Shown here piece by piece: positions 9,245 to 16,659 of a DNA stretch of 30,443 nt (the stretch's first letter is position 1; every line of letters starts with the position of its first letter). The position numbers were made by a program, and so were the translations under genes. The notes beneath the pieces are model-generated. The model was not told where the DNA came from, did no database searches, and saw only the letters and a program-made list of their open reading frames with translations. This DNA is from a virus: IMG/VR virus record IMGVR_UViG_3300025601_000079, positions 1 to 30,443 of that record, one strand, 5' to 3'.

Positions 9245-10108
9245 ATGAAAACAGCAGTATGCAGCGACCTACACCTAGAGTTTGGCCCGATTGAATTTGA
9301 AAATACAGAAGGTGCTGATGTAATCGTTCTATCAGGCGATATCTGTGTGGCGGCAGATCTAAACAAGATCGACTATAGTTACGGTACAGCGCCAGCAAAG
9401 GTTATGGAGCACTCTGCTCGGCTTGAAAAACTAATCCACTCGTGTTCCAAAAACTTTAAGCATACTATTATGCTTATGGGCAATCATGAGCACTATCATG
9501 GCGACTTTGCAAAGTCTGCGTCCGTCATCCGTGACTTCATTGAGCAGTTTGATAATGTGCATTTCCTTGATAAAGAAATCGTTAAAATCGATGATGTCAC
9601 ATTCATCGGCGGCACATTGTGGACTGATATGAATAAGGAAGATCCAATAACGTTGCACGCAATGTCCGGAATGATGAACGACTATAGTGGAGTTGTTAAT
9701 AGCAATAGAGACGTGCTGTTTCGTGATGAAGAAGGTAATCAACAGGTTCGTGCTGCAAGATTCAGTCCAGAAGATTCCGTTGAAGACCATAAGAAAATGT
9801 TGGAGTATATCCGCATTATGGTTGAGGGCAAGTTTGATCAGAAGTTTGTTGTCTGTGGTCACCATGCCCCAAGTAAGTTATCAACGCATCCACGATACAA
9901 AGATGAACGGATTATGAATGGTGCATACAGTTCTGACTTGAGTGAGTTTATTATGGATCGTCCTCAGATCAAACTGTGGACACATGGGCATACGCATGAA
10001 CCGTTTGACTATATGTTAGGTGATACTCGTATTGTGTGTAATCCGCGTGGTTACATTGGATATGAGATGCGAGCAGAAGAATTTAAATTAAAGTTTGTAG
10101 AGGTATAA
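9245..10108 (+). CDS. Calcineurin-like metallophosphoesterase
   Basis: A 287-residue phosphoesterase of the two-metal calcineurin-like fold. All the metal-binding motifs are present in order: D8 and H10 in SDLHLE, the Asp of LSGDI, GNHEHY, GHHAPS and GHTHEPFDY. Members cleave phosphomono- or diesters in nucleotides, nucleic acids or proteins; the substrate here cannot be told. There is no signal peptide, so it should act in the cytoplasm of the infected cell. A good ribosome site (GGAG) precedes the ATG. It is first in an early operon, one base before the next gene. Confidence 0.88.
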   Translation: MKTAVCSDLHLEFGPIEFENTEGADVIVLSGDICVAADLNKIDYSYGTAPAKVMEHSARLEKLIHSCSKNFKHTIMLMGNHEHYHGDFAKSASVIRDFIEQFDNVHFLDKEIVKIDDVTFIGGTLWTDMNKEDPITLHAMSGMMNDYSGVVNSNRDVLFRDEEGNQQVRAARFSPEDSVEDHKKMLEYIRIMVEGKFDQKFVVCGHHAPSKLSTHPRYKDERIMNGAYSSDLSEFIMDRPQIKLWTHGHTHEPFDYMLGDTRIVCNPRGYIGYEMRAEEFKLKFVEV

Positions 10109-10109
10109 T

Positions 10110-10301
10110 ATGAGTGATGGTGGAAAGGGGTCTGCTCCAAGACCCAAAAGTGTTGACGCAGATACTTTCTCCAGTAATTGGGATGCTATATTTGGTAAGA
10201 AGTCTGTACCTATGCCCGGAACAATTGGTGGTGCTAAATTAATATTTAAGGATGAAGATGAACGAAGCGAACTTTCTAATTCAAACTCTAAGTTGGATTA
10301 A
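10110..10301 (+). CDS. Small conserved phage protein (MSDGGKGS family)
   Basis: A 63-residue protein that opens with MSDGGKGSAPRP and contains NWDAIFGKK. From memory, this start and the W-D-x-I-F-G-K-K block are shared by small proteins in many tailed phages and their function is unknown. It starts one base after the phosphoesterase stop, behind GTAGAGG. Its 3' end overlaps the next gene by 50 bases in another frame. Probably soluble; the glycine-rich start is likely disordered. Confidence 0.75.
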   Translation: MSDGGKGSAPRPKSVDADTFSSNWDAIFGKKSVPMPGTIGGAKLIFKDEDERSELSNSNSKLD

Positions 10302-10554
10302 AGAAGATTTTAAATCTAACTCTTTTCGCTTTTGCGTTGAGTTGTTAGCTTGGGGTATTAGTATTGGATGTGCGATCACAATGGCAGCAACAGTCCCCGA
10401 CCCGCCTCTTATTGTCTTGTATCCTATTTGGATTACTGGCTGCGCTCTTTACGCTTGGGCTGCTTTCACTCGGAGATCTTTTGGTATGCTTGCCAACTAC
10501 ATTCTCTTAGTGACAATCGATGCAGTTGGGTTGACAAGGATGCTTATTGCATGA
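10252..10554 (+). CDS. Small phage inner-membrane protein
   Basis: A 100-residue protein with three likely membrane segments: about residues 28-47 (VELLAWGISIGCAITMAA), 53-70 (IVLYPIWITGCALYAWAA) and 76-95 (FGMLANYILLVTIDAVG). The middle motif VPDPPLIVLYPIW is familiar from unnamed membrane proteins in T4-like and other tailed phages. The start may be ATG 10252 or 10258. It overlaps the upstream gene by 50 bases, so the two are translated from one message. Function unknown. Confidence 0.75.
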   Translation: MKMNEANFLIQTLSWIKEDFKSNSFRFCVELLAWGISIGCAITMAATVPDPPLIVLYPIWITGCALYAWAAFTRRSFGMLANYILLVTIDAVGLTRMLIA

Positions 10555-10592
10555 TAGACTCAAGACCCGTTTAGGCACAAATAAAAACCATC

Positions 10593-11660
10593 ATGCAAAG
10601 AATATCTGATATCCGAACAGTTCATATAGAACTAACCGATAAATGCCAAGCACAGTGCCCGATGTGTGCTAGGAATTATCACGGGGGTCCAACACGCTCT
10701 TTCATCCGTAACTCAGATATTAGTATAGAACAGTTCAAAGAGTGGTTCCCTAGGGAGTTCTTAGCACAGTTGAATAACTTTTACAGTTGTGGAAATTATG
10801 GAGACCCTGCTTTCGCAAGGGATTGTCTAGAGATATATGCATATGTCCGCGAATGTAATCCTAGAACTAAACTCGCTATCCATACCAATGGAGGTATGCG
10901 CAATCCAGATTGGTGGCGTAAGTTGGCAAAGTATAATGTTGAGGTTATATTTGCGGTAGACGGAGTTAAGGGTACTCACGAACTATATCGCAAGAACGTG
11001 AAATATGAAAAGGTTATAGAAAACTTAACTGCGTTTGTTAAAGCTGGAGGCAAGGCAAGAGTTGATAGTTTGGTATTTGCTCATAATGAAAATGATGTCG
11101 ACGAGTTGGAAAGGTACATACTTTCTCTAGGAGTAAAATCTGTGAACTTTGTTAGTACCACAAGGTTCTATGAAATGAAAGAGTATGAAGTACTCGATAA
11201 TAGTGGAAATGTCGAGTACACTATAAAACCTGCTCAGTCAGATAGGTTTAAACAGATTCCTAATAACTCTCTAGAACAATTACTTGATAAAGATTTTAGG
11301 GATGCTGTTATAGAGGAAGTCGATATATCGCCCAAGTGTATGAGCGAGAAGGGTATATATGTCGATCCTCATGGTGATATATTCCCATGTTGTTGGATCG
11401 GGGGTGATTACTTAGAAGAACCAATTTTAGAAACTCTGCCTATACACAAGTTGAGGAACCTAAGTGTACATAACACTAAAGAAGCGTTAAAAGTAATTGG
11501 TGTGGTTAACTGTCGAGATAAAGTGTTATGGGAAGATGATATTTTGTTTAAGCAATTGTCCGAATACTGGTATGGTGAGGATAAATGTATGACTTGCGCA
11601 AGACAATGTAGTACGATGATGTTTCAAGACAATAACAAGTATAAGAGAATTACCACTTAG
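10593..11660 (+). CDS. Radical SAM enzyme with SPASM/Twitch-type C-terminus
   Basis: A 355-residue radical SAM protein. The CxxxCxxC motif is C18, C22 and C25 (CQAQCPMC), which holds the [4Fe-4S] cluster that cleaves S-adenosylmethionine. The barrel follows (HTNGG, VDGVKG). The C-terminus has C249, C266, C267, C307 and a CMTCARQC block (C332, C335, C339), fitting a SPASM/Twitch domain with auxiliary clusters. Such proteins modify peptides, sugars or other substrates, and 'twitch' radical SAM proteins are known in marine T4-like phages. There is no clear ribosome site before the ATG. It lies 38 bases after the membrane-protein gene and overlaps the convergent GNAT gene by 11 bases. Substrate unknown. 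Confidence 0.87.
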   Translation: MQRISDIRTVHIELTDKCQAQCPMCARNYHGGPTRSFIRNSDISIEQFKEWFPREFLAQLNNFYSCGNYGDPAFARDCLEIYAYVRECNPRTKLAIHTNGGMRNPDWWRKLAKYNVEVIFAVDGVKGTHELYRKNVKYEKVIENLTAFVKAGGKARVDSLVFAHNENDVDELERYILSLGVKSVNFVSTTRFYEMKEYEVLDNSGNVEYTIKPAQSDRFKQIPNNSLEQLLDKDFRDAVIEEVDISPKCMSEKGIYVDPHGDIFPCCWIGGDYLEEPILETLPIHKLRNLSVHNTKEALKVIGVVNCRDKVLWEDDILFKQLSEYWYGEDKCMTCARQCSTMMFQDNNKYKRITT

Positions 11661-12210
11661 GATATTTTGATAGGTTTTCTAAGAACACTACTGGGTTTAA
11701 TTTCCATACAGTTTGTTCAGCGCCTCTATAATTTAGTTCTGTTACTCGTGTAAATTCTCCTTGTTGTTCTAGTAAAGGAAAGTATATGTTATGCACCTTC
11801 CGTTGACTTCCCCCATCTAATTGATTACTTGTAGCATACATATTCGAATCCATACCACACCATTCGATCATTTTAGGGATATAGAACTGACATGTCATAT
11901 TTTGATGTTGTATAATGTACCAACGACCTGTTCCTAGACCCTTTCCATTATTTAGAATCACTCCTTCTAACACACATGTCCTAGTAAGTATTCTATAAGC
12001 GTTAGGACCCATTTCAGGAAACGTGTGCGCTGCGACACTTCCAATTGCATTATTGTCTTTGTATAGTATCCATACTTGGGAGAGCTCTTCATTGTGAAAG
12101 CAATCGATCATGACTTTTTGACTAGAGTTATTAACGTGTCCTCTGAGTCTTGATTCTTCATAGAATTCTGTTAAGTCTAATTTTTCATTCCATTCAACTA
12201 GATCATACAT
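11650..12210 (-). CDS. GNAT-like acyltransferase (putative)
   Basis: A 186-residue protein with a GNAT-like strand order: VWILYKDNNAIGSVAAHTF (beta 2-4 region, where a side chain is usually recognised), a YRILTRTCVL strand, then NNGKGLGTGRW, which sits where the acetyl-CoA pyrophosphate loop is expected (usually Q/RxxGxG/A). The family assignment comes from this pattern and is moderate. Its ATG overlaps the kinase-like gene's stop by 8 bases, so the two are co-translated. It converges on the radical SAM gene with overlapping 3' ends. Confidence 0.58.
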   Translation of the reverse strand: MYDLVEWNEKLDLTEFYEESRLRGHVNNSSQKVMIDCFHNEELSQVWILYKDNNAIGSVAAHTFPEMGPNAYRILTRTCVLEGVILNNGKGLGTGRWYIIQHQNMTCQFYIPKMIEWCGMDSNMYATSNQLDGGSQRKVHNIYFPLLEQQGEFTRVTELNYRGAEQTVWKLNPVVFLENLSKYPKW

Positions 12211-12892
12211 ATATTCGTTTAGCCATTTCCATCACTTCTTCTTCAAAGTTGTTTTTAAAGCTGTCAAACGCAAGTAATTGTAAATCTTTATGCTCCACGG
12301 GTAAGTCGATATCGATACCCATAGCATCCATTTTAGGGAATAATTCTTTGCGCCTATCTTCGCTAATATGGCTTAGTACACTTCGCACAGTCATCTTAAC
12401 ATCTTCAGTATCATATGTAAAAAAATAATTCATACTCTTTAACTCACCGGAAACCACAAAATAACTTGAGGGGTGTAGACTATATTTTGTTAAACCTAGT
12501 TCTTTATGTGCCTGTATTATTTCCAGCATCTGGGTATCCCAGTCTACCACAGATTTAGAATATTCTCTACCTCTACATCCAGACATCTCCCACATATCGG
12601 GCCCATCAATGGTTAAATAGATTTTATGATTCTTTAGATCGATGTCGTATTCTGGTACAAGATGTTTGAAGTTATTTCCCATCAGAGTTAAGAACTTAAC
12701 TTCTCTATTGAACTTCTCTTCCATGAGTGTGGGATCTACAACTTGATTATGTCCGCCATGATACCCTTCATCATTGTAGTACCACTGACAGAATGTCTTA
12801 CTGTCCGTACTAATTAGGCTAGTATAAATAAGGTTGTTGCGACACAATCCTTTTTCCGGGACGTTGTTGTAATAGTATTCATATTTTGTCAT
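12203..12892 (-). CDS. Kinase-like protein with degraded catalytic loop (APH-type fold, putative)
   Basis: A 229-residue protein that I read as an aminoglycoside-phosphotransferase/choline-kinase-like fold. FNREVKFLTLM resembles the alpha-C helix with its glutamate, and IYLTIDGPDMWE resembles the hinge. SLHPSSYFVVSGELKSMNY lines up with the family's catalytic loop HGDLHPxNILV...DFG, but the catalytic Asp reads Ser, the metal Asn reads Ser, and the DFG aspartate is not seen. If correct, it is a pseudokinase or has changed chemistry. A second related protein lies at 14774-15322. The ATG is 28 bases from a divergent dioxygenase-like gene. Function unknown. Confidence 0.5.
   Translation of the reverse strand: MTKYEYYYNNVPEKGLCRNNLIYTSLISTDSKTFCQWYYNDEGYHGGHNQVVDPTLMEEKFNREVKFLTLMGNNFKHLVPEYDIDLKNHKIYLTIDGPDMWEMSGCRGREYSKSVVDWDTQMLEIIQAHKELGLTKYSLHPSSYFVVSGELKSMNYFFTYDTEDVKMTVRSVLSHISEDRRKELFPKMDAMGIDIDLPVEHKDLQLLAFDSFKNNFEEEVMEMAKRIYV
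12833..12840 (+). promoter_or_regulatory. Possible late promoter for the divergent dioxygenase gene
   Basis: An exact TATAAATA on the plus strand, 80 bases before the ATG at 12920, inside the start of the divergent kinase-like gene. Position and direction fit, but one such octamer by chance in the window is not unlikely. Confidence 0.4.
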
Positions 12893-12919
12893 AAAAATAT
12901 ATATAAAGGTTATTATATT

Positions 12920-13735
12920 ATGATACGCGGCATTGGCAATAAACCATACATCAATTTAGATCCGTACTTAAACATAGATGGGTTTAAGCAATTGCATCCA
13001 GAAATATCTAAGGGGTTCGCACTTGCACGAGATTATGCCAAAGAAGGTACTTGGATGTCTCCTGGATTTGAATGGAAAGATTCTAGTTATATCATGAACT
13101 GGAAACCTATATATCAAGCATGGGATGAATATCAAAAACTTCCTGCAGATCATCCTATTAAAGTTACTGGTGATACAATAATACCTAAGAACTTCGGTGA
13201 TTATAAGCAACGCAATATATTCACACGATATCTTAAATCTACTCTAGGAGCAAATGACCCATACATTTATTATTTTATTTGGAATGAGGGTGACTGGAAT
13301 GATCGAAATGCGCAAAGACAACTCACCGAGGAGTCGACATACTTTCAAGGAGTTGTTGATTGGGTTATCAACCTACAAAACACTAATATCATTGATCGGA
13401 TCGGCAGGGTTATATTTTTCCATTGTGATCACAATGGCCGAGCGTTTGAACATCGAGATTTAGATGCAAATAATGGTGTACATGATGATAAACAATATAG
13501 CCCGCATAACAATGAATTCATTCATATAAGATATAGAACTAAACGGGGATTTTATATTTGGGATCCTGAAAGTGAAAATAAATATTATCTAAATTGTAAT
13601 GCAGGTTTCTGGAATGATCAAGATTGGCATGGCGGAGAAATTAGTAATGAAGTAGAATATGGGTTACGCATAGATTGTAAATTCACGCCAGAATTTAGAA
13701 AGATTATAGGAGTAGATCACCTAGACCATTACTAA
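12920..13735 (+). CDS. 2OG-Fe(II) dioxygenase-like protein
   Basis: A 271-residue protein with the signature of a double-stranded beta-helix iron dioxygenase in its second half. H178 and D180 (EHRDLD) form an HxD pair, H237 (DWHGG) is the distal histidine, and R250 (YGLRID) is placed to bind 2-oxoglutarate. The strand FIHIRYRTKRGFYIW lies between them. Such enzymes hydroxylate or desaturate peptides, nucleic acids or small molecules. The substrate is unknown. It is divergent from a kinase-like gene, and its end overlaps the convergent Rossmann-fold gene by 32 bases. No clear ribosome site is seen before the ATG. Confidence 0.62.
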   Translation: MIRGIGNKPYINLDPYLNIDGFKQLHPEISKGFALARDYAKEGTWMSPGFEWKDSSYIMNWKPIYQAWDEYQKLPADHPIKVTGDTIIPKNFGDYKQRNIFTRYLKSTLGANDPYIYYFIWNEGDWNDRNAQRQLTEESTYFQGVVDWVINLQNTNIIDRIGRVIFFHCDHNGRAFEHRDLDANNGVHDDKQYSPHNNEFIHIRYRTKRGFYIWDPESENKYYLNCNAGFWNDQDWHGGEISNEVEYGLRIDCKFTPEFRKIIGVDHLDHY

Positions 13736-14216
13736 TTTCTATAGTGGTTGGTAGTATCGACTTACCACTTATAACATTGTCTATCGCATAGATAATTTGT
13801 TCTGATGTTACGCTAGGTATTCCATTGGCGGTGTTACCGTATTTAGAAATGTTAATAAGCGCACTATTTACTATGTTATTATGTACATGGTTTAGGAATA
13901 ACTTTTCAGAGAAATATTCTGGTTTGCATAATAATTTCATACGACTCCATTTAAAATTTGTGACTAAACTACCGAAACTTATATTGATCTTCGCCTTGCT
14001 CTGTTCTAATAATATCCCTTGAGTATATCCAACATGCGCAACATTTAAAAATACATCAGCATCAGCGGTCATATCGACCAGTTTTAAAAATTCTTCTGAG
14101 TTAGTTATGTCCCATCCATATTTCCTACTCACGCATGTTATATTATGCATAGTTGAATAGTGATCTTTTAATATTCTCCCTACAGGGCTTGATGCTCCAA
14201 ACAATATAATATTCAT
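13704..14216 (-). CDS. NAD(P)-binding Rossmann-fold (SDR-like) protein
   Basis: A 170-residue protein that opens with a beta strand and dinucleotide-binding loop, MNIILFGASSPVGR, as in short-chain dehydrogenase/epimerase-like proteins. A second segment, VSRKYGWDITNSEEF, fits the usual cofactor-specificity strand and the D-(I/V) contact. No Y-x-x-x-K catalytic pair is evident (there is KYGNTANG but no clear partner), and at 170 residues it is short for a full SDR. It may be a reductase-like or cofactor-binding subunit. It lies 4 bases after the dioxygenase gene in a three-gene late operon. Confidence 0.6.
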   Translation of the reverse strand: MNIILFGASSPVGRILKDHYSTMHNITCVSRKYGWDITNSEEFLKLVDMTADADVFLNVAHVGYTQGILLEQSKAKINISFGSLVTNFKWSRMKLLCKPEYFSEKLFLNHVHNNIVNSALINISKYGNTANGIPSVTSEQIIYAIDNVISGKSILPTTIEISNGLGDLLL

Positions 14217-14220
14217 AATA

Positions 14221-14772
14221 CTATCCCCAAATATTGAATAGATACTTTGGAGTTAGACCAGCATTAGCACCAGAATGCCATGACATTCGACTACTCCATT
14301 TATATACATTACCTTGATCTTCGTTATAGAAACACTTATCTTCGACAGATAAGAAGTGTCCAGGCCTTGGAATATCGATGTGGCAATGGTATCGATGAAT
14401 TTCTTTTACAGTTGAATTAAGAGTAAACTCATCATCGGTGATATCCCAGTGCCAAGGTGCTACATCTCCAGGCATAACTCTGCTGACCCAACAATTAATA
14501 TAAGAATCCATTCCTACAAAGTCTATGAAAGATTTTACAACACTTATATCGAAATGTTGTTTTGGAAAATACATTCCCCAACTAGCACTCCCACCTTCAC
14601 ACTTCATCTTGTATCCAGCATTTCGTATTGGAACACATACTTCGTCAACGCCTTGAACTGTATGTCCCGCGTCGTGCCTAGGACCAATATATCCAGGTTC
14701 ACTATCGCGTATATCATCTATTACACCATCCCAATCTATTAGATGATTACAGTTACCAATGAATTGAACCAT
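14221..14772 (-). CDS. 2OG-Fe(II)/Asp-hydroxylase-like dioxygenase
   Basis: A 183-residue protein. PGDVAPWHWDITDDEF gives H108 and D110 as an HxD iron pair. RMSWHSGANAG gives H166 as the distal histidine, and K176 (PKYLFNIW) is placed for 2-oxoglutarate. The layout resembles aspartyl/asparaginyl hydroxylases and related phage dioxygenases. I chose ATG 14772, one base after the upstream stop and behind GGAA; the longer frame from 14811 would overlap that gene by 38 bases. It sits between a kinase-like gene and an SDR-like gene in one operon. The substrate cannot be inferred from sequence alone. Confidence 0.66.
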   Translation of the reverse strand: MVQFIGNCNHLIDWDGVIDDIRDSEPGYIGPRHDAGHTVQGVDEVCVPIRNAGYKMKCEGGSASWGMYFPKQHFDISVVKSFIDFVGMDSYINCWVSRVMPGDVAPWHWDITDDEFTLNSTVKEIHRYHCHIDIPRPGHFLSVEDKCFYNEDQGNVYKWSSRMSWHSGANAGLTPKYLFNIWG

Positions 14773-14773
14773 A

Positions 14774-15322
14774 CTATGAATTCCATAACCACTCTTGAAC
14801 GATATTTTCAATGGTGTATTTGTATGTCTGCGCTATGTCTAATATACCATCATTAAATTCGAATCTATCCTTGTTATTAATAATATGCGATATATCAGAT
14901 TCTAATATTTTTTGGTCTGCTGATATACATGCATACAGATCCATCACAAACACTTTAGAATCCTTAACATAGAATGTATGTGGGTATAGGTTTAGTTTAT
15001 ATAAATCACTTTTCTCTAGGTCTGAGAGTATACTCTTAACTTGATCTTGCCAGTCGTCGGGCAACCCTTGCTTAAAGTGTATTAAGTGATTAAGGTTTGT
15101 TGCACTTTCCCACTTGAACACGATTTCCATTTTTTCATTATCACTAGATACTATCTCTGGACAATATGGTTTGTTGGATATCAACTCCAATCCAGCAATT
15201 TCTGAGTCATACCAATACTTCTCATTAAACTTCATCACGAAGATTTCTTGATTGTAGTGACCATTATATACTACGCTGGGTACGCTTAGATATGCTCCCT
15301 CATATTTTCTGAATAATTCCAT
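14774..15322 (-). CDS. Kinase-like protein, paralogue-like partner of 12203-12892
   Basis: A 182-residue protein. KLNLYPHTFYVKDSKVFVMD lines up with the HGDLHPxNILV...DFG core of APH-type kinases. The catalytic Asp reads Asn and the metal Asn reads Thr, but an Asp remains at the DFG position (VMDLY). EIVFKWESATNLNHLI may be the hinge region, and the N-lobe is short. The pattern echoes the protein at 12203-12892, so these may be diverged relatives. It is first in a three-gene operon behind an exact TATAAATA box. Function unknown; activity is doubtful from the substitutions. Confidence 0.5.
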   Translation of the reverse strand: MELFRKYEGAYLSVPSVVYNGHYNQEIFVMKFNEKYWYDSEIAGLELISNKPYCPEIVSSDNEKMEIVFKWESATNLNHLIHFKQGLPDDWQDQVKSILSDLEKSDLYKLNLYPHTFYVKDSKVFVMDLYACISADQKILESDISHIINNKDRFEFNDGILDIAQTYKYTIENIVQEWLWNS

Positions 15323-15354
15323 GTGATACCTTTACCAATTTGTGTTGTATCAAA

Positions 15355-15362
15355 TATTTATA
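15355..15362 (-). promoter_or_regulatory. T4-type late promoter for the 15322-13704 operon
   Basis: The minus strand reads TATAAATA exactly, 33 bases before the ATG at 15322. This places the kinase-like/dioxygenase/Rossmann operon among late genes. The small plus-strand frame at 15379 diverges from it. Confidence 0.78.
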
Positions 15363-15378
15363 ATATATATACATTATC

Positions 15379-15513
15379 ATGTATCCAAACTATCAAGAAC
15401 ATCTTAAAATGATAAAAGAACTTACTGAGCGTATTTCTCAAATTCACATCTTGATTGAAAACAGCAAACCAAAAGTTGTTAGTAAAATACCATCTTGGAT
15501 GAGAAAACCTTAA
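15379..15513 (+). CDS. Small hypothetical protein (44 residues)
   Basis: A short frame beginning MYPNYQEHLKMIKEL and ending VVSKIPSWMRKP. The middle (KMIKELTERISQIHILIEN) would form an amphipathic helix, possibly a coiled coil, with a basic tail. The start codon has no clear ribosome site, only an AT-rich run, so translation is uncertain. Composition and the helix suggest a real small early protein. No family recognised. Confidence 0.45.
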   Translation: MYPNYQEHLKMIKELTERISQIHILIENSKPKVVSKIPSWMRKP

Positions 15514-15637
15514 ATACTAAATAAAACAAACACACTGCCTTAGGACCGTTAGCTTACGAGCATGTGTAGGGTGGGTACTACCCAGACGATAGATCGCCAT
15601 TCAATCGTTGAAGTGCCACTTATTATAAGGGAACTGT
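15514..15637 (+). other. Non-coding gap with possible structured leader
   Basis: A 124-base gap before the 15638 gene with no open frame. Pairings seen: ACACA (15530-15534) with TGTGT (15563-15567), TGGGT (15572-15576) with ACCCA (15580-15584) around a 3-base loop, and ACGAT (15586-15590) with ATCGT (15604-15608). A ribosome site AAGGG follows. It matches no riboswitch or tRNA that I know. Confidence 0.3.
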
Positions 15638-15889
15638 ATGAATCTTGTAGAACAACTCGCTAAACTTGCAATGCAAGTAGAGATAGATGATCCTATAGAT
15701 TGGGGTATGTTAGAAATCCGAGAAGAAGATGCGTATATGCTTATGTCTTCAAATGTATTGGATATGTACCTAAGTGAAGACAAGGACAGTCGCGACATGA
15801 TTATGCTCGCAACAGCTGTAAAACTGGTTGTCGAAAATTATGTTTTGAATTTAAGGTTAATGGAGATGAGCAGGAATGGTACAGAATGA
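15638..15889 (+). CDS. Conserved phage hypothetical protein (83 residues)
   Basis: An acidic helical protein that begins MNLVEQLAKLAMQVE and carries DDPIDWGMLEIREEDAY and a following LMSSNVLDMY. The DPIDWG...EEDAY pattern is, from memory, shared by unnamed proteins of marine T4-like phages. A good ribosome site (AAGGGAACTGT) precedes the ATG. It overlaps the next gene by 14 bases, so the two are likely co-translated. Function unknown. Confidence 0.72.
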   Translation: MNLVEQLAKLAMQVEIDDPIDWGMLEIREEDAYMLMSSNVLDMYLSEDKDSRDMIMLATAVKLVVENYVLNLRLMEMSRNGTE

Positions 15890-16148
15890 CGATGATATAT
15901 TTGATTTTGGTTTCAGCGCTGTTGATGAAACTGAGTTGGACTCGGTACAACAAGCGTCTACAAGTGCAAAAAGCGCAGCACAAAGTGCAGACGACTTAAA
16001 ACACAAGTTAGATGCGCTGTATTCAGCAATACTACCATTGTTAGATAATCTAAAGAAAAATCCTGAGAAGGACTATATACATTGGCCAAACAGGGTAGAC
16101 AAAGTTGAACAGTTTGAAAAGCATATAAGTAAAATCGTCAACGACTAA
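15876..16148 (+). CDS. Conserved phage hypothetical protein (90 residues)
   Basis: Starts MVQNDDDIFDFGFSAVDETE, then a helical run rich in A, S and Q that could form a coiled coil, and ends with LLDNLKKNPEKDYIHWPNR. The FDFGFxAVDE start and NPEKDYIxWPNR block are, as I recall, strongly conserved among marine T4-like phages, always without a known role. It overlaps the upstream gene by 14 bases and is followed by the M15 peptidase gene. Confidence 0.75.
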   Translation: MVQNDDDIFDFGFSAVDETELDSVQQASTSAKSAAQSADDLKHKLDALYSAILPLLDNLKKNPEKDYIHWPNRVDKVEQFEKHISKIVND

Positions 16149-16175
16149 CTAACTATATTTTCCGAAGGAGATAAT

Positions 16176-16640
16176 ATGAAACTATCTAAAAACTTCAGCA
16201 TGGCTGAATTTACTAAATCTCAAACCGCCGAACGCAAGGGTATTGATAATACTCCACAGGGTGAGCACCTAGACGCTGCAAAGGCACTATTTGAAAATGT
16301 TGTACAAAAAGTACGCGACCAGTTTGGTGTCACCACTATTAATAGTGGATATCGTAGTCCAGAACTTAATGCCGCGGTTGGTGGTTCTGCTACATCTCAG
16401 CATTGTAATGGTGAAGCCGCTGATATTGAAGTTCCTGGCGTGGCCAACGGTGATATTGCTACCTGGATTGTAGAGAACACCGACTTTGACCAAGTCATCC
16501 TTGAGTTCTATACTCCAGGTATTCCAGACTCAGGTTGGGTCCATGTGTCATACAAAGCAGACGGAAGCAATCGTGGTAAAGCACTGACTGCATCTCGCGT
16601 AAATGGTAAGACGGTTTATTCGGTAGGCATCAACGTATAA
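16176..16640 (+). CDS. M15-family peptidase (putative endolysin-type D,D-carboxypeptidase)
   Basis: A 154-residue zinc peptidase of the Peptidase_M15_3 type that cleaves peptide cross-links in peptidoglycan. SGYRSPELN precedes the zinc ligands H76 and D83 (SQHCNGEAADIE), and the third ligand is H123 in WVHVSY. There is no signal peptide, as expected if a holin or another route releases it, or if it acts from within the virion. The ribosome site is very strong (AAGGAGATAAT). A second, unrelated wall hydrolase lies at 27965. It may be the phage's lysin; that is inference. Confidence 0.88.
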   Translation: MKLSKNFSMAEFTKSQTAERKGIDNTPQGEHLDAAKALFENVVQKVRDQFGVTTINSGYRSPELNAAVGGSATSQHCNGEAADIEVPGVANGDIATWIVENTDFDQVILEFYTPGIPDSGWVHVSYKADGSNRGKALTASRVNGKTVYSVGINV

Positions 16641-16659
16641 TTATATAAGGAACTTTGCT

